Source: Bacillota bacterium (GTDB taxonomy: Bacteria > Bacillota > Clostridia > Lachnospirales > Lachnospiraceae). Taken from it: a stretch of DNA of 64,000 nucleotides. The notes beneath the pieces are model-generated. The model saw only the letters and a program-made list of their open reading frames with translations. It searched no databases and was not told where the DNA came from. The stretch lies in contig JAEWCQ010000007.1 in assembly GCA_023390555.1 (NCBI GenBank), positions 62,001 to 126,000 of the forward strand, in the 5' to 3' direction. The translations under genes were made by a program, and so were the position numbers. This document shows positions 33,834 to 41,816 of the stretch, in pieces (position 1 is the stretch's first letter; each line of letters begins with the position of its first letter).

Positions 33834-34607
33834 ATGATTACAAATTATCACACACATACTACACGGTGCAGACATGCATCCGGCTCTGACCGTGAATATA
33901 TTGAAGCAGCTATTAAAGCCGGCATCCGGACACTTGGCTTTTCCGATCACGTGCCTTATCCCTATCCGGACGGCTACATATCAGGCATACGAATGCTCCC
34001 CTCCGAAGCGGAAGACTATATTTCATCCCTGACTTCTCTACGCGCGGAATATCAAAAGGAGATACAGATTTTCATTGGTTTTGAAGCTGAATATGTGCCT
34101 TCCCTCTGGAACAGTCTGTGTGAGCTGCTCGCTCCCTATGATTTTGACTATTTCATCCTGGGACAGCATTTCCTTTACACCGAAAATTCCGGCATTTACA
34201 GCAGCCGCCCGACAGACCGGGAGGATTATCTGGAGGAATACGTCAATGAAGTCATTGCCGCTATCCGAACTGGCCAGTTCTCCTGTATTGCTCATCCGGA
34301 TCTGTTTTATTACACCGGCCCGGATGAAATCTACCTGAAACACATGCGCAGACTCTGCACGGAAGCTGCCCTGCTTCAGATTCCGCTGGAACTCAACCTG
34401 AACGGACTTTCCAACGGCCGCAACTATCCGGACAGACGTTTCTTTGCACTTGCCAAATCGATTGGAAATACCGTTCTTCTCGGTCGTGATGCACATCAAC
34501 CGGGGGCTTTCGCAGATACCGATACTTTAAACCGTTCGCTGGCGTTCCTGCAGGAACTGAATATCTCGCCAATGGAGTATCTGACTTTCCGCAATCCCAA
34601 ACAGTAG
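33834..34607 (+). CDS. hisK: PHP-family histidinol-phosphatase
   Basis: A 257-residue metal-dependent phosphoesterase of the PHP superfamily, like B. subtilis HisK, which removes phosphate from histidinol phosphate. Motifs: NYHTHTTRCRHASGSDREY (metal ligands), LGFSDHVPYPYPDG, IFIGFEAEY, DYFILGQHF, SCIAHPDLFYY and LLGRDAHQPG. Start 33834 has AAAGGAG seven bases upstream; a longer frame from 33795 overlaps the divergent mtnA leader and lacks such a site. No other his genes are visible, so histidine biosynthesis is inferred from family only. Confidence 0.9.
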   Translation: MITNYHTHTTRCRHASGSDREYIEAAIKAGIRTLGFSDHVPYPYPDGYISGIRMLPSEAEDYISSLTSLRAEYQKEIQIFIGFEAEYVPSLWNSLCELLAPYDFDYFILGQHFLYTENSGIYSSRPTDREDYLEEYVNEVIAAIRTGQFSCIAHPDLFYYTGPDEIYLKHMRRLCTEAALLQIPLELNLNGLSNGRNYPDRRFFALAKSIGNTVLLGRDAHQPGAFADTDTLNRSLAFLQELNISPMEYLTFRNPKQ

Positions 34608-34626
34608 AGCAGTGATCCAAAGCATC

Positions 34627-36522
34627 TTACTGTGCGGCTATTTTAGCCGCAAGCTCCTCCAGATATGCCCATCGATCCATCTTTTCTTCAATCAGCTGCT
34701 CGGTTTGTGTCTTCTGCCCGGTTAATTCGTTCAACTTCACGAAATTGCTTGCACACTGTTCCATCTGACGGTCCAATTCTTCCATTTTTTCTTCCAGGGC
34801 TGCAATCTCATCCTCAATTGTCTCGTATTCCTTCTGTTCCTTATAGGTAAATTTCAGTTTCTTCTCCCGTTTCCAGGTAGCACGCGAATCCTGTGAAGAG
34901 GCGGCCTCCGGGTCACCTTCCGCACCACTGTCTGCCTTTGTTCCACTCTCTGACTGCATGCCTTCGGAACCGGATGATGCCTCCTCCTGCTTTCTTTGCA
35001 TATAATCGGTGTATCCGCCTTCATACTGGCGCAGAACACCACCTTCTTCAAAAGCAAAAATCCTGCGGACAATGCGGTCCAGGAAATAGCGGTCATGGGA
35101 TACCGTAATGACAATCCCCTCATAATGATCGAGATAATCTTCCAGAATAGTGAGGGTCGTAATATCGAGATCATTCGTCGGCTCATCCAAAATCAGCACA
35201 TTCGGCGCTTCCATCAGCACCCGCAGCAGATTCAGCCTGCGCTTTTCACCGCCTGACAGCTTTTCGATCGGGCTGTACTGCTCCTCCGGAGGAAATAAGA
35301 ATTTCTCCAGCATGGCCGAAGCCGATACAAGCCCGTCCTTGGTGCGGACGTATTCCGCAGTATTCTTAATATAATCAATGACGCGTAGCTTCGGGTCCAT
35401 GTACGCGATACCGGCACTTTTATCATTCTCTATTTCCTGTGTGTAATAACCGATTTTGACGGTTTGTCCGATTACAATCGTACCGGAGTCCGGCTCCAGG
35501 CGGCGGTCTATGATCTTCATCAGCGTCGTTTTTCCGCAGCCGTTCTTTCCGACGAAACCGATGCGGTCATTTTTTAGAAAGATATAGGAAAAGTCCCCAA
35601 TCAGAACTTTTTCTCCGTAAGCTTTGTGTATATGCTCCAATTCCACCGTTGTACGTCCCATACGGGTGGATATGGAACTCATTTCGAGCTGTACATCCAC
35701 ATCCGGCGCTTTTTCATCCCGCAGCTGCTCATATCGCTGGATATGTGCCTTCTGTTTCGTCGATCTTGCCCGCGCTCCGCGCTGCATCCACTCGATTTCT
35801 TTCCGAAGGATCGACTGGCGCTTGCGCTCTCCTGCCCACGCAATATCCTCCCGCTCCTGCTTTGCGATCAGAAATCCCGTATAATTCGTATCATAGCTGT
35901 AAATAGTCCCCTTGTCGATCTCAACAATGCGGTTACAGACACTGTCCAGGAAATACCGGTCATGTGTGACCATGACCATAGCTCCCCGGTAACTTTTCAG
36001 GTAATTCTCCAGCCAATCCGCCATATCGTGATCCAGATGGTTCGTCGGCTCGTCCAGAATCAGGACATCGCAGGGAGTCAGAATCACTGAAACAAGTGCC
36101 AGACGTTTCTTCTGTCCTCCTGAGAGGTGTCCGGTCTTTTCTTCAAAATCCGTAATACCGAGGCGCGTCATCATGGACTTCGCCGTACTTTCCAGATTCC
36201 AGATCTCATGCGCTTCTTTTTTCTCCCGCTTATGCGTGCTTCCTGTTTCCGCATAGGTCAGAACACTCTCCAGAACAGAAGCTTCTTCGTCAAACTTCGG
36301 CATCTGCGGAAGGTATCGGATCACAATGTTGTTTGCACGGATCACCTCTCCCGCGTCCGGTTCTTCCAGTCCCGCCATCATTTTCAGCAGCGTGGATTTA
36401 CCGGTCCCATTGACACCGATGATTCCCACTTTTTCACCTTCCTGCAGATAAAAGGAGGCTCCGTCAAAAAGCTTCCTTTCCGTATATATTTTCGTAACAG
36501 CATCTACGGTCAATAAATTCAT
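34627..36522 (-). CDS. ABC-F ATPase, Uup/YfmR-like
   Basis: A 631-residue soluble protein with two ABC domains and no membrane part: Walker A GVNGTGKST and GKNGCGKTT, signatures LSGGQKKRLAL and LSGGEKRRLNL, Walker B VLILDEPTNHLDH and VLILDEPTNDLD. Between the domains is the ABC-F linker (RKEIEWMQRGARARSTKQKAHIQRYEQL). A Ser/Gly/Glu-rich spacer near 525-555 leads to a C-terminal coiled coil (EYETIEDEIAALEEKMEEL), as in Uup and YfmR. ABC-F proteins act on ribosomes, relieving stalled translation or protecting against antibiotics; the former is more likely for this subtype. Confidence 0.93.
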   Translation of the reverse strand: MNLLTVDAVTKIYTERKLFDGASFYLQEGEKVGIIGVNGTGKSTLLKMMAGLEEPDAGEVIRANNIVIRYLPQMPKFDEEASVLESVLTYAETGSTHKREKKEAHEIWNLESTAKSMMTRLGITDFEEKTGHLSGGQKKRLALVSVILTPCDVLILDEPTNHLDHDMADWLENYLKSYRGAMVMVTHDRYFLDSVCNRIVEIDKGTIYSYDTNYTGFLIAKQEREDIAWAGERKRQSILRKEIEWMQRGARARSTKQKAHIQRYEQLRDEKAPDVDVQLEMSSISTRMGRTTVELEHIHKAYGEKVLIGDFSYIFLKNDRIGFVGKNGCGKTTLMKIIDRRLEPDSGTIVIGQTVKIGYYTQEIENDKSAGIAYMDPKLRVIDYIKNTAEYVRTKDGLVSASAMLEKFLFPPEEQYSPIEKLSGGEKRRLNLLRVLMEAPNVLILDEPTNDLDITTLTILEDYLDHYEGIVITVSHDRYFLDRIVRRIFAFEEGGVLRQYEGGYTDYMQRKQEEASSGSEGMQSESGTKADSGAEGDPEAASSQDSRATWKREKKLKFTYKEQKEYETIEDEIAALEEKMEELDRQMEQCASNFVKLNELTGQKTQTEQLIEEKMDRWAYLEELAAKIAAQ

Positions 36523-36727
36523 TTTTAAATCTCCATCTCCTATTTACTGATTTCCAAGAGTATCTTAGCATTAACTTTTCTGAAATTCAATCCGCTTTTT
36601 GGACTTCCTATCCATTCTCCAACTATGGTGCACATCAAAAAATACGTGCCTTTTTTCCCTCATTGCGTTATAGTAACGGTGACCTATTTACAGAAAAAAA
36701 CAGAAGAACAGTACAGGAGGTTTTCTT

Positions 36728-37078
36728 ATGTACCATAAGGCTGGAGAGTTAGAACACATTTTCAATGAGCATATGAAGGGCGGAACCGGAACAGTCGAAG
36801 TCATTCATTCCGTACAGGCAGGTGATTATGAAAGCCGGGCTAAGATGATCGCCAGACTCATTTTAAGACCAGGCTGTTCCCTTGGGGATCACACCCATGA
36901 GGGCGAAGAAGAAATCATTACGATCTTAAGCGGAACCGCGGATTATAATGATAACGGCACACCCGTCAAACTTACTGCCGGGGATTCCTGCGTCTGCCGA
37001 AACGGAAATCATCACGGCATCGCAAATGCAGACAAACAGGAAAATCTGATCCTGATGGCTGTTGTCATCTACCTCTGA
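36728..37078 (+). CDS. Single-domain cupin protein
   Basis: A 116-residue cupin beta-barrel. Motif 1 is GDHTHEGEEEIITILSG with the two His and Glu metal ligands, and motif 2 is LTAGDSCVCRNGNHHGIAN with a further His. It likely binds a metal and a small sugar- or acid-like ligand; the substrate is unknown. It stands alone, with AGGAGG seven bases before the ATG, and ends at a bidirectional terminator shared with asnS. Confidence 0.9.
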   Translation: MYHKAGELEHIFNEHMKGGTGTVEVIHSVQAGDYESRAKMIARLILRPGCSLGDHTHEGEEEIITILSGTADYNDNGTPVKLTAGDSCVCRNGNHHGIANADKQENLILMAVVIYL

Positions 37079-37121
37079 TGAAGCCCGCGAAAGCACAATG
37101 ACTTTCCCATGAATGAAAGAA

Positions 37122-37165
37122 AAAACTGCCGGCAATGACTGATGCATCTCGCTGCCGGCAGTTTT
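37122..37165. terminator. Bidirectional terminator between cupin gene and asnS
   Basis: AAAACTGCCGGCA pairs perfectly with TGCCGGCAGTTTT (13 bp, 18-base loop), with T-rich sequence on either side for each strand. Confidence 0.92.
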
Positions 37166-37176
37166 CTTTTTTCAAA

Positions 37177-38568
37177 TTAAAGTTCACAGTTGCTGACCGT
37201 TCTTGGGAACGGAATGACATCACGGATATTTGCCATACCTGTGAGGTACATCACACAGCGTTCAAATCCAAGTCCAAATCCGGCATGTCTTGCAGAACCA
37301 TACTTGCGAAGGTCCAGGTAAAATTCATAATCCGCTTCACGAAGTCCCAGCTCTCTGATTCTTTCGATCAGCTTCTCGTAATCGTCTTCACGCTGACTTC
37401 CGCCGATAATCTCACCGATTCCGGGAACCAGACAGTCCACTGCAGCGACCGTCTTTCCATCTTCGTTCAGTTTCATATAGAATGCCTTGATTTCCTTCGG
37501 ATAATCCGTTACGAATACCGGCCGTTTATACACCTGCTCGGTCAGGTATCTTTCATGTTCCGTCTGCAAATCACATCCCCAGGATACCTTGTACTCAAAC
37601 TCGTCATTATGCTCCGTTAAAAGATCGATTGCTTCCGTATAGGTCACTCTCGCAAATTCCGAATGCAGCACATTGTTCAGACGGTCAAGCAGACCTTTGT
37701 CAACGAAATTCTGAAAGAACTGCATCTCCTCCGGTGCCTGCTCGAGTACGTAAGAAATGATATATTTGAGCATGCTTTCCGCAAGCATCATGTCGTCCTG
37801 CAGATCTGCAAATGCAATTTCCGGCTCTATCATCCAAAACTCCGCAGCATGACGTGTCGTATTGGAATTCTCTGCACGGAACGTAGGTCCGAAGGTATAG
37901 ATATTTTTAAATGCCATTGCGTATGTCTCGCCGTTGAGCTGACCGCTCACCGTGAGATTCGTTGGTTTCCGGAAGAAATCTTTCGTAAAATCGATTGTTC
38001 CGTCTTCTTTCTTCGGAATTTCATTGAGATCCAGTGTCGTCACCTGAAACATCTCACCGGCTCCCTCGCAGTCACTTCCGGTAATCAGCGGCGTATGCAC
38101 ATAGACAAAATCCCGTTCCTGAAAAAACCGATGAATGGCATAGGCAACCAGCGAACGCACGCGAAACACTGCCTCAAACGTATTCGTCCGTGGCCGCAGA
38201 TGCGAAATGGTACGGAGATATTCAAAGCTGTGCCGCTTTTTCTGCAGCGGATAATCCGGGGCACTTGCACCTTCGATTTCCACTTTCTCCGCCTGAATTT
38301 CAAACGGCTGCTTTGCTCCCGGCGTAGCCTCCAGCCTGCCGGTCACCACCACGGCGGCACCGACATTGAGCTTCGTCAGTTCGGAAAAATTCACAAGTGC
38401 ATCTGCATAGACCACCTGAATCGCTTCAAAGAATGTTCCGTCATTTACCACAATAAATCCAAAATTCCTGGACCCGCGGTTGCTTCTTACCCAGCCGCCA
38501 ATCGTAACTGTTTTCCCAAGAAATGCTTCCTTCTTACGGAAAAGATCTCTGATATTCACAAGTTCCAT
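37177..38568 (-). CDS. asnS: Asparagine--tRNA ligase
   Basis: A 463-residue class IIb synthetase that charges tRNA-Asn. It has an N-terminal OB-fold anticodon domain (VTIGGWVRSNRGSRNFGFIVVNDGT), then motif 2 (FRAENSNTTRHAAEFWMIEPE) and motif 3 (GFGLGFERCVMYLTGMANIRDVIPFPR). The ending PRTVSNCEL is typical. The start lies behind AGGGGGA. No T-box was found in the 110-base upstream gap, unlike serS. Confidence 0.97.
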   Translation of the reverse strand: MELVNIRDLFRKKEAFLGKTVTIGGWVRSNRGSRNFGFIVVNDGTFFEAIQVVYADALVNFSELTKLNVGAAVVVTGRLEATPGAKQPFEIQAEKVEIEGASAPDYPLQKKRHSFEYLRTISHLRPRTNTFEAVFRVRSLVAYAIHRFFQERDFVYVHTPLITGSDCEGAGEMFQVTTLDLNEIPKKEDGTIDFTKDFFRKPTNLTVSGQLNGETYAMAFKNIYTFGPTFRAENSNTTRHAAEFWMIEPEIAFADLQDDMMLAESMLKYIISYVLEQAPEEMQFFQNFVDKGLLDRLNNVLHSEFARVTYTEAIDLLTEHNDEFEYKVSWGCDLQTEHERYLTEQVYKRPVFVTDYPKEIKAFYMKLNEDGKTVAAVDCLVPGIGEIIGGSQREDDYEKLIERIRELGLREADYEFYLDLRKYGSARHAGFGLGFERCVMYLTGMANIRDVIPFPRTVSNCEL

Positions 38569-38679
38569 CTTCTATTCCCCCTGTCTGATCTGCGAACAGG
38601 CAGAAAAATCAAGAAAGAAAAGAATTTAAATGCCTGCATACATAAATTGTTTCTTCTGATCCGCAAACAATCAATACGA

Positions 38680-39897
38680 TTATTCCGCCTCGGTCGTATC
38701 TGCTGTTTCCGTAGCTTCTGCAGGAGTCTCTGTCTCAGTAGACTGTGACACGGTTACGTTTGCGCTGTCTACAACAACCTGTAATGCCTGATTGCATACA
38801 AAGACCTTCTGCAGATATGCTTTTCCGCTTTCTGCAGTAGATGCATAGTTTTCGTATAAAGCGTCTTCGGAATCATAACCGTTATTGCTTACAAGATTAT
38901 CCACATAGGTCTGGAAATCATCGTCTACCAGTTCTATGTCTTCCTTTTGTGCTATTGTTTCCAGAATCAGCTGTGTATTGATGTCTGTTTTCACTTCACT
39001 GTTGATTTCCTCCAGGAAATCTTCATAGGTCATATTGAAGTTCTCTGTTACATAATCCTCCAGGCTTGTGCCGTCTGAACAGTAATAAGCCTTATACTGA
39101 TTGAGTACCTCAGCTACCTTTGCATCCAGCAGTCCGTCCGGTATTCCGTCAACCGTACAAATCTCTGCAAGTTTCGAGATTACAGCCGTACGGATTGCGG
39201 ATTCCTTGCTGGACTCACTGGAGCTCTCAAGATAGTCTTTCACATCACTGACCATATCATCCACATTTGTGTAGCTCATTCCTGTTTTTTCAGAAAGATA
39301 TGCCACATACTCATCGGTCAGGTTGTCGTAAGTAATATCCTGTTTATCCTGAATCTTATTGATTTTCACATGGAAAACAACATCTTTTCCAGCCAGATCT
39401 GTAGACGAATAATCTTCCGGGAAGGTCAGGTTGAGATCTTTTTCATCTCCCACATTCATGCCGACCAGTCCTGCTTCAAATCCGTCAATAAAAGTGTTGG
39501 AACCGATTTCTAACGTATAGTCGGTTCCGGAACCGCCGTCAAATTCCTCGCCATCCTTTGTTCCGGTATAATCAATATTAACGAAATCTCCATCTTCCAC
39601 TGTTGTCTTAGCCGAATCTGTGTAGTATGGATAATTTGCAATGATATTGCTGTTTACATAATCCTTTATATCGCTGTCTGCCACCGTATAATCATCGTCA
39701 ATTGTAACATCTAATCCGTTGTAATCTCCCAAAGTAACATAATCGCTGGCATCATATTCGATGTCTGCAAATGATACAGCCTCCGTGCCGCTTGCAATTT
39801 CGGTGTCACTTACATTTTCCCCTTTTTTACCGCCACAGCCTGCAACTGTCGCCGCCATACATACGCATAAAAGCAATGCTACTATTTTTTTCTTCAT
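38680..39897 (-). CDS. Lipoprotein trigger-factor-like peptidyl-prolyl isomerase
   Basis: A 405-residue protein with a lipoprotein signal (MKKKIVALLLCVCMAATVAGC, Cys21), so it is predicted to work outside the membrane. Residues about 100-190 are an FKBP domain as in trigger factor (GDFVNIDYTGTKDGEEFDGG, SNTFIDGFEAGLVGMNVGDE, TFPEDYSSTDLAGKDVVFHV). Residues 190-380 match the helical trigger-factor C-terminal chaperone region. The ribosome-docking N-domain with its FRKGK-type motif is absent, replaced by a short acidic segment. The tail is Thr/Glu/Ala-rich. It probably folds exported proteins at the wall, analogous to PrsA but from a different family. Confidence 0.88.
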   Translation of the reverse strand: MKKKIVALLLCVCMAATVAGCGGKKGENVSDTEIASGTEAVSFADIEYDASDYVTLGDYNGLDVTIDDDYTVADSDIKDYVNSNIIANYPYYTDSAKTTVEDGDFVNIDYTGTKDGEEFDGGSGTDYTLEIGSNTFIDGFEAGLVGMNVGDEKDLNLTFPEDYSSTDLAGKDVVFHVKINKIQDKQDITYDNLTDEYVAYLSEKTGMSYTNVDDMVSDVKDYLESSSESSKESAIRTAVISKLAEICTVDGIPDGLLDAKVAEVLNQYKAYYCSDGTSLEDYVTENFNMTYEDFLEEINSEVKTDINTQLILETIAQKEDIELVDDDFQTYVDNLVSNNGYDSEDALYENYASTAESGKAYLQKVFVCNQALQVVVDSANVTVSQSTETETPAEATETADTTEAE

Positions 39898-40083
39898 CTT
39901 TACTTTTCCCTTCTATTTTTATGCTTCTGTTTATCAACATACTATCTCACATCATACTAGGATAGCATATCTCCTCTTAAAATAAAAGAGGTTCTTCCAA
40001 ATTAGCAAAGATTTCATATATTGCTTTTTATCGAAATCAATGATACAATTATTTTCGAATTTATACCAAGGGAGGATTTTACA

Positions 40084-40533
40084 GTGTCAACACTCGCCAT
40101 CGTTTTAGTAATTATTTCCGTAGTTTTACTGGCTGCACTGATTGTTTTATATTTTTTGGGAAAACGGGCTCAGAAGAAACGCGAAGAGCAGGAATCTCAG
40201 ATTGCAGCAGCAGCTCAGACAGTCACCATGCTGATTATCGATAAAAAGAAAATGAGGCTCAAAGACGCAGGTCTCCCTGCCCCGGTACTTGAGCAGACTC
40301 CGAAAATGCTCCGCCGTTCCAAGATGCCGATCGTAAAGGCAAAAGTTGGACCGAAAGTTATGACACTGATTTGCGACGGCCAGATTTTTGATTCTGTTCC
40401 TGTCAAAAAAGAGATAAAAGCAGTTGTCAGCGGATTATATATCACCTCTATCAAGGGACTTCGCGGACCGATTGAAGCACCGGCCAAGAAAAAAGGCTTC
40501 CTGGCAAAACTGAAAGACAAGATGAACAAATAG
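40084..40533 (+). CDS. Conserved membrane-anchored protein of unknown function
   Basis: A 149-residue protein with one N-terminal membrane helix (STLAIVLVIISVVLLAALIV), then a basic/charged segment (GKRAQKKREEQESQIAAAAQ) and a small soluble domain (TVTMLIIDKKKMRLKDAGLP, KVMTLICDGQIFDSVPVKKE), ending in a Lys-rich tail. The predicted topology puts the domain in the cytoplasm. GTG at 40084 is the chosen start because GGGAGG stands eight bases upstream; the longer ATG frame has none. It is followed by a strong terminator. I do not recognise the family. Confidence 0.75.
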   Translation: MSTLAIVLVIISVVLLAALIVLYFLGKRAQKKREEQESQIAAAAQTVTMLIIDKKKMRLKDAGLPAPVLEQTPKMLRRSKMPIVKAKVGPKVMTLICDGQIFDSVPVKKEIKAVVSGLYITSIKGLRGPIEAPAKKKGFLAKLKDKMNK

Positions 40534-40549
40534 CATCCGAATAAAACGG

Positions 40550-40579
40550 ACAGGCAGGTTTCAAACCTGCCTGTTTTTA
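40550..40579. terminator. Bidirectional terminator
   Basis: ACAGGCAGGTTT-c-AAACCTGCCTGT, a perfect 12-bp stem with TTTTT after it on the plus strand. It lies between two convergent genes. Confidence 0.9.
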
Positions 40580-41020
40580 TATCCGGAAATCGCCTGCTTC
40601 CTTCGACTGAATATTTAAGGAAATGGTACAATCCGCCATATGTTCATAATTGACTTCCAATGCATAATCCACGGTGACCTGTATGCTGTGCTCTTCTTCG
40701 GTCATATGGATACTCTTTGCATCGATTCCGATCAGCAGACTCCCATATGGTGTATAGTAGTAGGTCACATTCTTTTTATTTTTCTCAAACAGCATATGGA
40801 CATTGGAGACACCTTTCTTAGTGATGTCGAGGCAGTCCTCCTGCAGCTTGATCATATTCTTCGTACTTCCTGCAAATCCCTCCATGATCTCGTCATAGAC
40901 AATATAATGCTTTCCGTTTTTCTTATAATAATCACCGGTCGTAATGACTTCGATCGGTTCACTTTCATTTTCTTCCGAAAACTGTAGTCCGCTGATGGAC
41001 ACAATTACGTTCTTTGTCAT
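40577..41020 (-). CDS. DUF1934 family protein, YwiB-like
   Basis: A 147-residue beta-rich (calycin-like) protein. Landmarks: KNVIVSISGLQ, ITTGDYYKKNGKHYIVYDE, KGVSNVHMLFEKNKK, TPYGSLLIGIDAKSI and VDYALEVNYEHMADC. The family is widespread in Gram-positives and its role is unknown. The ATG at 41020 gives the family length, with AGGGA upstream. It lies downstream of spoIIR and may be read from the same message. Confidence 0.87.
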   Translation of the reverse strand: MTKNVIVSISGLQFSEENESEPIEVITTGDYYKKNGKHYIVYDEIMEGFAGSTKNMIKLQEDCLDITKKGVSNVHMLFEKNKKNVTYYYTPYGSLLIGIDAKSIHMTEEEHSIQVTVDYALEVNYEHMADCTISLNIQSKEAGDFRI

Positions 41021-41101
41021 ACTGTATTCCCTGCTTTCTGTCAAACAAATTTCGCAAGTAGTATAGCATGAATCAACAGCTACCACAAGTAGCAGCTTAT
41101 G

Positions 41102-41734
41102 CTAATCCAGATACTTATTCAGGAATTTCAGATACTTGCATTGTATTTTATAATCCTTTTTTTCCATCAGTGATTCATATTCCTTCTGCGTGAGTGTGCT
41201 CTGCAGGGATTCTTTTGCATGATCTTCCACAACTTCATAGGTAGTTCCGGCGAAACACATATTCGGATACATCACACACCACCAGTTATGCCCCGCTCCT
41301 GCTCCGATAATTACCTCAAGTGCATCGTACATTCCTGATGGGAAGGTATATTCCCCATAGGTTTTATCGGGAAACTCCACGTCTTTGATATAAGCTTCTA
41401 CCGGATAGTCATATCCGTTCTCTGTGATTGTATCCCTTGCGGTTTCCACGATCTCTTTCATATGATCCGTGGTAATCTGTTTGCATTCTTCAATATCCGT
41501 CACATTTTTCAGCAGAGAAGACATCTTGCTTCCGACTGCATCACGAACTTTGAGTTTCAACGCCTGATCCTCGTCACTGTCACTGTTGGCAAGTACGTGA
41601 AAGCGCAGTATCTTTCCTGCTATCTCCTGCTGCATCTCTCTTGCTTCTATGTAGTCTGCTGTCTGGCTCATCACTCCTGCGAGGAGCACCAGACAGAGAA
41701 TTGCTGCTGCCAATCTTAATTTCCTCATGATCAC
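41102..41734 (-). CDS. spoIIR: Stage II sporulation protein R
   Basis: A 210-residue secreted signalling protein made in the forespore that triggers SpoIIGA to process pro-sigma-E in the mother cell. Features: an N-terminal signal peptide or anchor (LRLAAAILCLVLLAGVM), then the family core ILRFHVLANSDSDEDQALKLKVRD, YPVEAYIKDVEFPDKTYGEYTFPSGMYDALEVIIG and GHNWWCVMYPNMCF. The start is either GTG at 41734 (five bases after AAAGG) or ATG at 41728 (eleven bases after); the former spacing is better. It lies 82 bases past the fused germination gene. Confidence 0.95.
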   Translation of the reverse strand: MIMRKLRLAAAILCLVLLAGVMSQTADYIEAREMQQEIAGKILRFHVLANSDSDEDQALKLKVRDAVGSKMSSLLKNVTDIEECKQITTDHMKEIVETARDTITENGYDYPVEAYIKDVEFPDKTYGEYTFPSGMYDALEVIIGAGAGHNWWCVMYPNMCFAGTTYEVVEDHAKESLQSTLTQKEYESLMEKKDYKIQCKYLKFLNKYLD

Positions 41735-41816
41735 TCATACCTTTCTGCGAAAAAATATTTGTTACTGAAACCTGCAGAATTTCAGATACAAGGATTATGG
41801 ACCAATTTTTTCCATC

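Noticed and set aside
38569..38679. Possible T-box before asnS
   Set aside because: The gap is too short and has no GGGTGG-type core.
37663..38748. 361-codon open frame on the plus strand across asnS
   Set aside because: Antisense to a complete, conserved synthetase; the composition (Cys/His/Arg/Phe rich) is typical of shadow frames.
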